Of a stretch of 64,000 nucleotides of DNA, positions 36,373 to 45,436 are shown one piece after another (the stretch's first letter is position 1; each line of letters starts with the position of its first letter). Made by a program: the position numbers and the translations under genes. The notes under the pieces were generated by a model, which worked only from the letters and a program-made list of their open reading frames with translations, was not told where the DNA came from and searched no databases. Source of the DNA: Marine Group III euryarchaeote CG-Bathy1 (GTDB lineage: Archaea; Thermoplasmatota; Poseidoniia; MGIII; CG-Epi1); assembly GCA_001875425.1 (NCBI GenBank), contig MIYU01000016.1:27843-91842 (forward strand), given 5' to 3'.

Positions 36373-37856
36373 ATGATGACGAATCAACTGACATGAGCAA
36401 GATTGATAATTTAAGAGATAAAATAGCTAAGGAGGAGAAAAAAATGATACACAAAATTTGGCTAAATAACGCATATAGAAGAATAATAACAGGAATTATA
36501 ATTTTAGGTACAATATACTTAGGGCTTACTTTCGGCTCCGAATTAACTCAAGATGGTATCATCACTATTCTTTTCTTTTTATTAATAATATATTTGTGGA
36601 TATCTGAAACTTTTCCACTTCCAGTAACTGCGTTAATTGCTGGTGTAGGTATTGTTATTTTAGGTCTAAGAACCAGAGATGAAGCCTTTGCACCATACGC
36701 ATCAGATGCAGTATTCATGATATTGGGCTCCTTGATTGTAGCTCAAGGTATAACAGCATCTAAGGCGGATGAATTAATAATACGAAAAATATTACCCCCA
36801 TTTACTAAATCTACCTATGGGCTTTTAGCCGGAATTATATTGATTTGTTGTCTTCTTGCAGCAGTAATACCTGATCATGGAGTTGCAGCCATAATGTTGC
36901 CTATTCTACTAACAATAATAAACAAAACAGACATTAAAGAAAGACCTAATGAATGTGTAACTTTCACTATAGCACTTGCATTTGCGTGTGCGATTGCAGG
37001 ACTTGCGACTCCGTCTGGAGGGGCTAGAAACGTGATAGCGATAGGATTCTTGCAACAGGATTATGGAGTAAGTATTAGCTATCTAGATTGGGTTTACCTT
37101 GCCGCACCAATAACCATCATTATGATGCCAATATTGTTTTTGACTTTGATAGTGATTAACAAACTGCCTTATCGTAAAATATCGTTCGAAATGGAAAATG
37201 ATGGTAAAATAGACAATGAACAAATAAAATCATTAACCATCCTAATGGGCACCTTTGTTTTATTTTTATTAACGGAAAAAACGGGTTTGACTCTCGGAAC
37301 TACTGCGATGATAGGTGCCATAGCAATGCACGTTTCAGGAGTACTTGAATGGGAAGAGAGTAGGAGTCAACTTAGATGGGGTGTTATGTTCATTTATGGT
37401 GCAGCCCTAACATTAGGTGCGACCATGGTAGAACATGGAGTTGCTAAATGGATAGCAGATGGCATATTCATAATGTCTCAAGATCAAGGTCCGATGGTAA
37501 TTGCAATAATAGTAGTAGTTCTAGCAGTATTATTGACCAATATAATGTCTGATGGAGCTGCAGCTGCAGTGTTAGTACCTATAACTTTGGCAGTTGCTTA
37601 CTCTGCCGGTATGGATTTAATTTTTGTTGGAATGCTGACATCAATAGGAACTGCTTTTGCATTTATGACCTCATTTGGAACACCCCCTAATCTGATTGTT
37701 CATGCTTCTGGAATACCGACTTCAAGAGATTTTGCAAGAAACGGAATACCGATGGTTTTGATAGCTGTGGCCGTAGTTATATTTATTGAACAAAAATATT
37801 GGCCTCTTGGACCGGATTATGTATTTTCTAAGATTCAGTCTTTATTGGGATTTTAA
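36369..37856 (+). CDS. SLC13/DASS family anion transporter
   Basis: About 495 residues with around 11-12 hydrophobic segments. Family hallmarks: LLIIYLWISETFPLPVTALIAG, SDAVFMILGSLIVAQGI, TPSGGARNVIAIGFLQQ, and FMTSFGTPPNLIVHASG near the end. These sodium-coupled carriers import di- or tricarboxylates or sulfate. The paired SNT sodium/substrate motifs are altered: the first reads PDHGVAAIMLPI and the second TNIMSDGAAAAVLVPI, so the substrate or coupling ion may differ. The polar N-terminus (MNDDESTDMSKID) starts at the ATG overlapping the small ORF's stop. The 3' end overlaps the convergent gene by 29 nt. Confidence 0.9.
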   Translation: MNDDESTDMSKIDNLRDKIAKEEKKMIHKIWLNNAYRRIITGIIILGTIYLGLTFGSELTQDGIITILFFLLIIYLWISETFPLPVTALIAGVGIVILGLRTRDEAFAPYASDAVFMILGSLIVAQGITASKADELIIRKILPPFTKSTYGLLAGIILICCLLAAVIPDHGVAAIMLPILLTIINKTDIKERPNECVTFTIALAFACAIAGLATPSGGARNVIAIGFLQQDYGVSISYLDWVYLAAPITIIMMPILFLTLIVINKLPYRKISFEMENDGKIDNEQIKSLTILMGTFVLFLLTEKTGLTLGTTAMIGAIAMHVSGVLEWEESRSQLRWGVMFIYGAALTLGATMVEHGVAKWIADGIFIMSQDQGPMVIAIIVVVLAVLLTNIMSDGAAAAVLVPITLAVAYSAGMDLIFVGMLTSIGTAFAFMTSFGTPPNLIVHASGIPTSRDFARNGIPMVLIAVAVVIFIEQKYWPLGPDYVFSKIQSLLGF

Positions 37857-38505
37857 AGATTTCAACATAACTTCCAAAAATTGAAAAGCATAAAGATGAG
37901 ATAAAAAGAGGAGATGATGGATTAACTAAACCAGATATTCCACCGAAACTGTAAACACCTCCTAGAAGCCACTCAAAGACAGAAATAGAGAAAGCGTGTG
38001 TGTCAGACTTATCTGATATTGGTGGAAAATAACCCAAATTAGATAGTGTAAAAAAGAAATATGCTATTGAGAAAAGAAGAACTGTAGCTACGATTGCCCT
38101 AGACATGTCTCCTGATTTTTTTCCAGCAAAAAAACCGGCAATCATTCCACAAAACCAAGCAGGTATTGTAAAAATATAAGAAGAAATAATACCGAATAAG
38201 AAAATAATAAATATCAAATGTAAGAAACCTGAAAAAATTCCTTTTTGTAGAATTTTATAGAGAGCTGATTCTTGATTTAAGAGATCTTCTACAGAAAAAT
38301 CAATCGAATTGAGGAAATTCCCTAATGTAGCATAAATTGAAGTGTTATCAATCTGATAATCTTCTACAGAATCTTCAACTTGTTCGGTATTTTTTTCTTC
38401 TATATGCTGTTCTGTGGAATCTACATCAGTCATAATTTTATTTGATGTTTTTGAATCTTCTGGAAAGAGTCGGGTGCGCACTTTTTGCCAAAGTTCTTCT
38501 TCCAT
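37828..38505 (-). CDS. Hypothetical multi-helix membrane protein
   Basis: A 225-residue protein. A polar, acidic N-terminus (EEKNTEQVEDSVEDYQID) precedes about four hydrophobic segments starting near residue 90 (GFLHLIFIIFLFGIISSYIF; FCGMIAGFFAGKKSG; AIVATVLLFSIAYFFF; and one near the C-terminus). The glycine-rich GMIAGFFAGKKSGD loop resembles small archaeal DUF membrane proteins but I cannot name it. It follows cysS with 7 nt between, so it is probably on the same transcript. Confidence 0.7.
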   Translation of the reverse strand: MEEELWQKVRTRLFPEDSKTSNKIMTDVDSTEQHIEEKNTEQVEDSVEDYQIDNTSIYATLGNFLNSIDFSVEDLLNQESALYKILQKGIFSGFLHLIFIIFLFGIISSYIFTIPAWFCGMIAGFFAGKKSGDMSRAIVATVLLFSIAYFFFTLSNLGYFPPISDKSDTHAFSISVFEWLLGGVYSFGGISGLVNPSSPLFISSLCFSIFGSYVEIFKIPIKTES

Positions 38506-38512
38506 AATGACC

Positions 38513-39928
38513 TTACAATCTACGCCAACGAGTGCCTTTTGGCGTATCTCTTAATTCGATACCAGTCTCTAACAAATCATCACGAATTTGGTCAGACGTA
38601 CTCCAATCTTTATTTTCCCTAGCAGAGTTACGTTTCGAGATAAAATCTTCTATTTCCTCGTCGCTTAATGATTGATTTCTGTATGAAAAAAGACCGAGTA
38701 CTTTACCACCTAATTCGTCAAAAATGTCTATGACTGCAAGTTGTGATTTTTCAGTTAAATCAGATGGTTCATATTTGTTTACATCTCTAGAAAAATCAAA
38801 GAGTGCCGAAATAGCTTCTCTTGTGTTGAAATCATCATCCATAGCATCATTGAATTTTGAACGGCAGGTAGAAATGGAATCGAAAAGAGCAGAAGGTTCT
38901 GAAGAACCTGAATTTCTTATATTTTTATAATTGGAAAAAGTTGTACTTAGTCGATTATAAGCTGATGAAGATTCAGAAAGAAGATCGAAATCGAAATCTA
39001 CAAGAGAGCGATAATGTGCATTTAATAAGAAAAAACGAAGAACTTGTGGAGAATGGTCATTTAACATATCTCTAACCAGTAAAAAATTATCCAAAGACTT
39101 TGACATTTTTTCTTTTGAAACGGCTAAAAAACCGGTGTGCATCCAATATTTGACAGTTGGTGACACGCCAGTAAAAGACTCGCTTTGTAAAATTTCTGAT
39201 TCGTGGTGCGGGAATTTCAAATCGCTTCCGCCACCGTGTAAATCGAATTGTTCTCCTAAATAATGCATAGACATGGCGGAACATTCAATATGCCAGCCTG
39301 GACGACCTTCACCCCAAGGGCTTGTCCAACTGGGTTCATCACTCTTTGCCCCTTTCCATAAAACAAAATCAGAAGGATGTTGTTTTCTAGTATCTAAAGC
39401 AACGCGTGCACCGGCCTCCATGTCTTCTATTTTTTGTCCCGTTAAAGTACCGAAAATCTCAGAAGCAGAAGGAACGTGAAAATAGACATCTGAATGTGAA
39501 GAGCCTTCTGCAGGTTCAACTACGTATGCGTTATTTTTTTCTATCAAACCAGAAATTAAAGAAATCATACTATCTATAAATTCGGTAGCTTTTGGCATTT
39601 CATCTGGTTCCATTATTTCCAAACTAATCATATCTTCTGTAGTTCGATCGATATAGTAATTAGCGAGGTCTGCTGTAGATTTGCCTTCTTCGTTTGCTTT
39701 TTGAATTATTTTATCATCGACATCTGTGTGATTTTGTATGAAAGTTACATCATATCCGCTATGAATCAACCAGCGCCTTATAACATCAAAAGCGACATAA
39801 GTTCTAGCATGACCTAAGTGCATATCATTGTAAACTGTTAAACCGCAAACGTACATCTTCACCTTACCATCTTCTAAAGGAGTGAAATTTTCGAGCTGTC
39901 GAGTGGCGGTGTTGTAGATTTTAAGCAC
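38513..39928 (-). CDS. cysS: Cysteinyl-tRNA synthetase
   Basis: A 471-residue class I synthetase. Zinc and HIGH region MYVCGLTVYNDMHLGHARTYV, zinc ligands again in WHIECSAMSMHYLG and GGSDLKFPHHESE, and KMSKS in SKEKMSKSLDNF. The C-terminal helical anticodon domain ends RDTPKGTRWRR. It charges tRNA-Cys, so the organism does not rely only on the SepRS/SepCysS route. It is divergent from fpg. Confidence 0.96.
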   Translation of the reverse strand: MLKIYNTATRQLENFTPLEDGKVKMYVCGLTVYNDMHLGHARTYVAFDVIRRWLIHSGYDVTFIQNHTDVDDKIIQKANEEGKSTADLANYYIDRTTEDMISLEIMEPDEMPKATEFIDSMISLISGLIEKNNAYVVEPAEGSSHSDVYFHVPSASEIFGTLTGQKIEDMEAGARVALDTRKQHPSDFVLWKGAKSDEPSWTSPWGEGRPGWHIECSAMSMHYLGEQFDLHGGGSDLKFPHHESEILQSESFTGVSPTVKYWMHTGFLAVSKEKMSKSLDNFLLVRDMLNDHSPQVLRFFLLNAHYRSLVDFDFDLLSESSSAYNRLSTTFSNYKNIRNSGSSEPSALFDSISTCRSKFNDAMDDDFNTREAISALFDFSRDVNKYEPSDLTEKSQLAVIDIFDELGGKVLGLFSYRNQSLSDEEIEDFISKRNSARENKDWSTSDQIRDDLLETGIELRDTPKGTRWRRL

Positions 39929-39975
39929 AGAAAGGTATGGACAGGGTTCATTAAATCTGTCATGCCTAACGAAGT

Positions 39976-40767
39976 ATGCCAGAACTACCGGAAGTTGAAA
40001 GTGTGAGAAGAGGGTTGGAGCCTTTAGTTGTTGGCAGAAAAATAATAGATTATGAAGTCTTTTGGAGAAATTCTGTAGAAAGAGATTTGGAAAAGATAAA
40101 AAATAGGGAAATAAAAAGCATACATAGAAGAGGAAAATATTTAGGATTCAAACTATCTGTTGGATATTTGATTATACATCTAAGAATGGCAGGCACTATA
40201 GGAGTAGGTACAGAAGAAATGAAAAAATATGTTACGGTGAAATTTAACTTGGATGATGGAAATGAAATGAGATTAATTGATTACAGAAAATTTGGAAAAG
40301 TTTGGTTTGTAGATAAATTTGAAGATGTCGTTGGACATTTGGGCCCTGAACCATTATCTAAAAAATTTAATGTAAAAATATTGAAAAAAATGATATCAAC
40401 AAAGAAAGGAATGATGAAACCGTTATTATTGAATCAAAGATTTATAGCAGGTTTAGGCAATATATATGTAGATGAAAGTCTATTCAGAGCAGGAATCCAT
40501 CCAACTGAAAAAGCAAATGTCGTAGATTCAAGAAGAATAGAAAAATTATACAACGGAATAGTAAATGTCCTTACGGAATCTCTTGAAGTTGGAGGCACTA
40601 CATTCATATCATTTGTGGGAACGGATGGGAAGCATGGAGAATATCGAAAAAAATTAAAAGTTTTCAATAGAAAAGGTGAACCTTGTACTATTTGTGGAAC
40701 TGAAATAAAGAAAATATTTGTTTGTCAACGGGGCACTCATTTTTGCCCTTCCTGTCAAAAAAATTAA
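39976..40767 (+). CDS. mutM: Formamidopyrimidine-DNA glycosylase (Fpg/MutM)
   Basis: A 263-residue base-excision enzyme. The catalytic N-terminus PELPEVESVRRGL (Pro2, Glu3), Lys in RRGKYLGFKL, LIIHLRMAGTIG, QRFIAGLGNIYVDE (helix-two-turn-helix), and a complete C-terminal zinc finger with CTICG and CPSCQK. It removes 8-oxoguanine and formamidopyrimidines. Fpg is common in bacteria and uncommon in archaea, so an old transfer is likely; base composition is like the neighbours, so it has ameliorated. ATG 39976 lies about 22 nt after a TATA-like TTCATTAAAT. Confidence 0.95.
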   Translation: MPELPEVESVRRGLEPLVVGRKIIDYEVFWRNSVERDLEKIKNREIKSIHRRGKYLGFKLSVGYLIIHLRMAGTIGVGTEEMKKYVTVKFNLDDGNEMRLIDYRKFGKVWFVDKFEDVVGHLGPEPLSKKFNVKILKKMISTKKGMMKPLLLNQRFIAGLGNIYVDESLFRAGIHPTEKANVVDSRRIEKLYNGIVNVLTESLEVGGTTFISFVGTDGKHGEYRKKLKVFNRKGEPCTICGTEIKKIFVCQRGTHFCPSCQKN

Positions 40768-40811
40768 TGAATATGAATAAATACTCGTGTATTAAGACTT
40801 AATTGATCAAT

Positions 40812-41339
40812 ATGAATGATGAAGAAAAACCCAAGAAGAAAATTTTAGTTCTTGGCAACTATGGCGTTGGTAAAACTTCATTAATCAAACAATGTATCAA
40901 CGAAGACTTTGATGATCAATATCTAACTACTCTTGGAACCAATATAGCATTGAAAGATATTTCTATAAGATTTGGTGGAGAAAAGGCAGACGTAGATGTT
41001 GAATTAGAACTTTGGGACATAGCTGGAAATAAGACTATAGCAGATGTTAAAAGAGAATTTTACAAAGATGCTAATGGGGCAATTATAGTTGCAGATTTAA
41101 GTAAAGAAAAAAGTGTAGATGAATGTGAAAATTGGATTAAAGCTACTTACCAGATAATTGATAAAATACCATTCATATTTGTTGGAAATAAATATGATTT
41201 AATATCTAAAGAAGATATAGATATGGAAAAAATACAAGCATTGGCCAGCAAATATAATACTCATTTCATATTAACATCGGCTAAATTTGGAGATAACTCT
41301 AACGAAGCATTTCATGAAATCGCTGAAAGAGTCTCTTAA
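40812..41339 (+). CDS. Ras/Rab-like small GTPase
   Basis: About 175 residues with all G motifs: G1 LGNYGVGKTSLIKQC, G2 Thr in TTLGTNIALKD, G3 ELWDIAGNKTIA, G4 FVGNKYDL, G5 LTSAKFGDNSNEAF. The WDIAG form and the LGTNIALK switch I are eukaryote-like. There is no C-terminal prenylation Cys, so it is probably cytosolic. I start at ATG 40812; TTG 40803 is possible. No GAP, roadblock or longin partner is adjacent. The gene sits between fpg and mcm. Confidence 0.92.
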   Translation: MNDEEKPKKKILVLGNYGVGKTSLIKQCINEDFDDQYLTTLGTNIALKDISIRFGGEKADVDVELELWDIAGNKTIADVKREFYKDANGAIIVADLSKEKSVDECENWIKATYQIIDKIPFIFVGNKYDLISKEDIDMEKIQALASKYNTHFILTSAKFGDNSNEAFHEIAERVS

Positions 41340-41390
41340 GGTGAAAAGTACGGTTAGAGTTTTTATGGCAGGCCTCTATGCCTGTAGTCC

Positions 41391-43556
41391 TTGCAATTAC
41401 AAAATTCGGTAGAGGAATTAACTGAACTGTGGAGATCTTTTTTTGAAGACTCCCGATTCCATCCCCCTAGGGATGACAGTGGAGAAGAATATCTCACTGT
41501 AAATTTTGGAGATCATATAGAAAAATTAGCGAGTGAATACCCGGAAAAGAAAAAACCGTTAATGGTTACTTGGGATTCTCTCTCTGATTTTAGTCCGATA
41601 CTATCTACAAACCTTAAATGGAATATGAAAAAATGTTTAACTGCAGCTAAAAAGGCAGTAAAAGGATTCATTACTCCAGACCATAAAGAACGTGTTCAAG
41701 AAGAACATGGAATAGAAATTGAATTGGATGTTGCACCAGTAGGGGTTCCGGATGAATTATACAAAAAAGAGATTAGAGAATTACGAAAAGAACATCTATA
41801 TAGATTAGTAAAAATAAGAGGAATAATACGAAAATCATTAGCAGTTAGGCCTAGAATGGAAATAGCGTATTTTGAATGTAATGAAGGTGCACATGCAAAG
41901 AGATTGAAACAGGATTTCTTTAGACTCAAAGACCCAGATAAAAGATGTGGAGCTGAAGGTGGTATGTGTAAAAGTACAGATTATACTTTGAGAGAAGAGA
42001 AATCTGTTTTTGTAGATTCACAGAAAATGGAAATTCAAGAAATTCCTGAAGGACTACCTCGTGGCTCGCAACCGGAAAGATTGACCATCTATGCAGAAGG
42101 ATCTCTAGCTGCAAATGTTCAACCTGGAGACAGGGCTTCATTCATAGGAATGATTATGCCTAAGAAAATGTACCATAGAGGAACTCAAAAAAAGAGTGAA
42201 TTCGAAATATATCTATATGTTGCAGGAATTGAAGAAACAGATTCTGAACAAGAAGAAATTGAACTTAGCGATGAAGAGATGATTGAACTAAGAGAATATT
42301 CAGAGAGAGAAAATATTGATAAATTAATTGCAAGATCTATAGCCCCATCTGTATTCGGTTTAGATGCACAAAAAGAAGGTATAGCCCTACTAATGTTTGG
42401 AGGCGTTCCGAAAGAAATGGGAGATGGGACTAGAATTAGAGGGGATTTGAACATGCTAATGATGGGAGATCCTGGAATTGCAAAATCACAATTATTAAGA
42501 TCGGTAGTAGAACTATCGCCACGTGGTGTAATGGCAACTGGAAAATCGACTTCGGCAGCTGGATTAACTGCAACAGTTGTACGAGACGATTTTGGAGATG
42601 GGCGATGGACTTTGGAAGCTGGTGCTCTTGTTTTGGCATCGGGTGGAGTTGCTTGTGTTGATGAGATTGACAAGATGGATACCGATGATAGATCTGCAAT
42701 GCATGAAGCTCTTGAACAACAGACTGTAACGATTACGAAAGCTGGAATAAATTCTACTCTGCAGGCTCGATGTGCTGTTTTAGCTGCGGCCAATCCAAGA
42801 CTTGGTAGAATAGACACCAATGTATCAATAGCTAGTCAGATAGATATGCCAGTTACATTGCTTAGTAGATTTGATATTTTTTTCATAATGAGAGATATAT
42901 TAGATAATAAAAAAGATGAGAAATTAGCAAGTAGAATATTAGAGAGTCATAGAAGAGGAGAAGCTCAGTCTGAAGAAGATGATGATAATAGAATCCCTAG
43001 AGATACTTTGAAAAAATATATCAAATATGCAAAGAAATTGAGACCTGTTTTAACGGATGAAGCTATGGAAATTATAAAAGATTTCTACACAGGACTAAGA
43101 AGATCATACGGAAAAGAGCAAGAAGACAAAGGTATGGATAGTGCCCTTCCTGTAACACCACGACAATTAGAATCACTAATTAGAATGTCTGAAGCGTATG
43201 CCAAAATGGAATGGTCTGCAACCGTTGAAGCACAACACGCTGAAAAAGCTGTAGACATAATGGACCAATTTATTGATGTAACGCTTCAAGGAGATATGGG
43301 TGGGCAAACACTCGGTATAAATAAAAATGAAAGAATTCAAAAACGTAGAATGTCAGACAATCCCCACGCAGAAATAATAAGGATTGTAAGAGAATCGGAA
43401 CCTGGTGGAATAAAAGAAGAACAACTAATAGAACAATTGATTAGAGATGGTAATTTTACAAGACAGAAAGCTGAAGGAATAATCAAACAGATGCATGATG
43501 ATGGGTTATTGATATTAGGTAATGATTACAAATTAATAACAGGTAGACAGGATTGA
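41391..43556 (+). CDS. mcm: MCM replicative helicase
   Basis: A 721-residue archaeal MCM. The N-terminal domain has a zinc site with C..H...C...C spacing (YFECNEGAHAK and RCGAEGGMCK). The AAA+ core shows GDPGIAKSQLLRSV (Walker A), ACVDEIDKMDTDDRSAMHE (Walker B), and the arginine finger SRFDIFFIM. A winged helix ends the protein (IEQLIRDGNFTRQKAEGI). It unwinds DNA at forks as a hexamer. No intein. The start is TTG 41391, about 28 nt past a TATA-like GTTTTTATGG; no in-frame ATG fits. METTL5-like and csl4 follow closely. Confidence 0.95.
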   Translation: MQLQNSVEELTELWRSFFEDSRFHPPRDDSGEEYLTVNFGDHIEKLASEYPEKKKPLMVTWDSLSDFSPILSTNLKWNMKKCLTAAKKAVKGFITPDHKERVQEEHGIEIELDVAPVGVPDELYKKEIRELRKEHLYRLVKIRGIIRKSLAVRPRMEIAYFECNEGAHAKRLKQDFFRLKDPDKRCGAEGGMCKSTDYTLREEKSVFVDSQKMEIQEIPEGLPRGSQPERLTIYAEGSLAANVQPGDRASFIGMIMPKKMYHRGTQKKSEFEIYLYVAGIEETDSEQEEIELSDEEMIELREYSERENIDKLIARSIAPSVFGLDAQKEGIALLMFGGVPKEMGDGTRIRGDLNMLMMGDPGIAKSQLLRSVVELSPRGVMATGKSTSAAGLTATVVRDDFGDGRWTLEAGALVLASGGVACVDEIDKMDTDDRSAMHEALEQQTVTITKAGINSTLQARCAVLAAANPRLGRIDTNVSIASQIDMPVTLLSRFDIFFIMRDILDNKKDEKLASRILESHRRGEAQSEEDDDNRIPRDTLKKYIKYAKKLRPVLTDEAMEIIKDFYTGLRRSYGKEQEDKGMDSALPVTPRQLESLIRMSEAYAKMEWSATVEAQHAEKAVDIMDQFIDVTLQGDMGGQTLGINKNERIQKRRMSDNPHAEIIRIVRESEPGGIKEEQLIEQLIRDGNFTRQKAEGIIKQMHDDGLLILGNDYKLITGRQD

Positions 43557-43581
43557 TAGATGATCAATAGAGGTTGATTAC

Positions 43582-44190
43582 TTGCAAAACAGTCCAGATG
43601 TAATTGGTTTGTCTAAATTAATCCAAGGTGTTCCAGATTTTGTAGAAGCAAAACCTGAATTGGAACAATACACAACTCCCGTTGATATTGCAACATTTAT
43701 GTTATTGAATGCCTTTGCAGAAGGTGATCTTAAACGAGAAGTAGTAGATTTTGGATGTGGAACCGGTAGACTCGGAATTGGTGCGGCATTCTTAGGTGCT
43801 GAAGTAATTGCAATAGATATTGATATTGAAGCGATTGAGGTTGGTAAAAAATATTCGGAAGAGAAAGAAATAGCGATAAAATGGATGGAGATGCCGATAC
43901 AAAATTGGAGTCAAAAAATAGATACTATTATCATGAATCCACCGTTTGGTGCACAACGACCTGGGGCAGATAGAGAATTCATTAAGAAAGCATTAGAAAT
44001 GGCTGAAAAGGTGTGGACGATACATCTCGCAGATTCGGGAAAATTTATCGATAAGTTTGTAGAAGACAATGGTGGCAAGATAATCTCCTCTTGGAAAATG
44101 GATATGGAGTTGAAAAGAACTATGAGGTACCATACTAAAGAATCGAAAAAAGTGAAAGCAATTCTTTATCATCTGGCCTCTTTAATCTAA
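43582..44190 (+). CDS. METTL5-like N6-adenine RNA methyltransferase
   Basis: A 202-residue Rossmann methyltransferase. Signature blocks: LEQYTTPVDIATFML (the QY.TP motif of METTL5/HemK-like enzymes), SAM loop VVDFGCGTGRLGIGAAF, acidic VIAIDIDIEAIEV, and the catalytic NPPFG in IIMNPPFGAQRPGADREF. This matches METTL5, which makes m6A in the small-subunit rRNA with TRMT112; archaeal members are thought to act likewise. It starts with TTG 25 nt after mcm and is followed 3 nt later by csl4. Confidence 0.88.
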   Translation: MQNSPDVIGLSKLIQGVPDFVEAKPELEQYTTPVDIATFMLLNAFAEGDLKREVVDFGCGTGRLGIGAAFLGAEVIAIDIDIEAIEVGKKYSEEKEIAIKWMEMPIQNWSQKIDTIIMNPPFGAQRPGADREFIKKALEMAEKVWTIHLADSGKFIDKFVEDNGGKIISSWKMDMELKRTMRYHTKESKKVKAILYHLASLI

Positions 44191-44193
44191 ATT

Positions 44194-44754
44194 ATGAATA
44201 AATTAGTGATACCAGGAGATAAACTTGCTAGTGCGATAGAATATCTACCTGGAAATGGTGTTTATGAAGAAGATGGAGATATTTTTGCAAGTATATCTGG
44301 CAATCTAAATGAGAATACAGATGAGATGACAATATCAGTAGAACCTTGTATTGGTACCCCTACAGAATTAAGTTTAGGACAAGTTATAATAGGTAAAGTA
44401 AAAAAAATAACTGAAGCTGTTGCAGTAATGGAAATTGTGATGGTTAGAGATGAAAAACGCTTTTTCGATGCAAATGGTAGAGATGGAAGTGTACATGTTT
44501 CAAACGTATCTGATGAATTTGTAAAGGATATGCGAGACAAAATGTCTCTTGGAGATATAGTTCAGGCCAAAATATTAGGCATGGAAGGACGAATCGATTT
44601 AGGAACGGATGGTCCTGAATATGGTATTGTATTTTCTAGATGTAAAAAAAGTAACCTCCCTCTAAAAAAAGAAGGGAATATGCTCAAATGTGAGCAAAGT
44701 GAAAGAACATATCGTGGTAAAATTTCTAATGAATATGGATCAATACAATTCTAA
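44194..44754 (+). CDS. csl4: Exosome subunit Csl4
   Basis: A 186-residue RNA-binding cap subunit of the archaeal exosome. N-terminal domain (VIPGDKLASAIEYLPGNGVYEEDGDIFA) is typical; a central S1 domain spans about 60-150 (LGQVIIGKVKKITEAVAVM, DGSVHVSNVSDEF). The C-terminal zinc ribbon is degenerate: only two Cys remain (SRCKKSNLPL and LKCEQSERTY) where the family has CxxC twice. It probably folds without zinc. It follows the methyltransferase by 3 nt and overlaps the start of the next gene. Confidence 0.9.
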   Translation: MNKLVIPGDKLASAIEYLPGNGVYEEDGDIFASISGNLNENTDEMTISVEPCIGTPTELSLGQVIIGKVKKITEAVAVMEIVMVRDEKRFFDANGRDGSVHVSNVSDEFVKDMRDKMSLGDIVQAKILGMEGRIDLGTDGPEYGIVFSRCKKSNLPLKKEGNMLKCEQSERTYRGKISNEYGSIQF

Positions 44755-45244
44755 ATTTGTAAATAAAACTCTGATATTAGTTCTAACGATATCTCTTCTA
44801 GGGTTTTCCTCAGGAGATTATAATGAAGATTGTGATTGCGATATCATAGTAACTGCTAATGGAGAGGGCCGTGTTCTTACCGTAGATTCTGGTGAGGCTG
44901 TGCAATTACATGGTGAAACGAATAATTTAGAAAATATCACAGGATATCGATGGAGTTTCGATAGAAATATAGTGAATGAAACTGAAACTGACTTGAATAG
45001 CACTGACATCAACATTACGATGTATGCTGTAGGGTCCTATAACATAACATTTACAATTTCTTATGATGAAGAGACTGAAAATGGAACTGTTGAACAGACT
45101 GTTGGAATGACGATTAGTATCTTTGTAGATGAAGCAGAAGAATATGATTTAGATGAAGAGAAAGGGTTGTTTTCAATTGCTGCTTTACTTCAATTAGCAG
45201 CTTGTTGTCTATTAATTTATCTTGTTAGAGAAGGAAGAAAATAA
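44729..45244 (+). CDS. PKD/Ig-like domain membrane protein
   Basis: About 171 residues: signal peptide (KTLILVLTISLLGFSSG), an external beta-sandwich (about 35-135) with PKD-like VDSGEAVQLHGETNN and YAVGSYNITFTISYDEETENG, and a C-terminal anchor (LFSIAALLQLAACCLLIYLV) with a short basic tail. It is a small surface protein of unknown role. Its start lies inside the end of csl4 in another frame; ATG 44735 is an alternative. The overlap suggests translation from the mcm-csl4 transcript. The coupling to an exosome gene is likely incidental. Confidence 0.75.
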   Translation: MNMDQYNSKFVNKTLILVLTISLLGFSSGDYNEDCDCDIIVTANGEGRVLTVDSGEAVQLHGETNNLENITGYRWSFDRNIVNETETDLNSTDINITMYAVGSYNITFTISYDEETENGTVEQTVGMTISIFVDEAEEYDLDEEKGLFSIAALLQLAACCLLIYLVREGRK

Positions 45245-45436
45245 TTATTCCGGTTTTTTTGGTGGACCTCTACCTGCTTTTTTCTTATCGGCAATTGTTA
45301 GTTTGTGATTTACAGGGAATAATAATTCTCCAATACTTGGAGTGCCCTTCTGATGTCCACGTGTAACTAATCGAAGAACAATGTAACTTAAGCAGATAGC
45401 TACTGCCAAGCCGAAAAGAGGAAGATACTGAATCAA
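45245..45436 (-). CDS. Small membrane protein after the mutase gene
   Basis: A 63-residue protein with one helix ([21 protein letters not shown]) and a basic tail ([13 protein letters not shown]). Its ATG overlaps the end of the methylmalonyl-CoA mutase gene by 4 nt, which supports translation. I do not recognise a family. Its stop abuts that of the convergent PKD protein gene. Confidence 0.6.
   Translation of the reverse strand: MIQYLPLFGLAVAICLSYIVLRLVTRGHQKGTPSIGELLFPVNHKLTIADKKKAGRGPPKKPE

Noticed and set aside
42185..42820. Minus-strand frame of 211 residues opposite mcm
   Set aside because: It lies wholly within the AAA+ core of MCM and shows Ser/Pro-rich shadow composition and no family motif.
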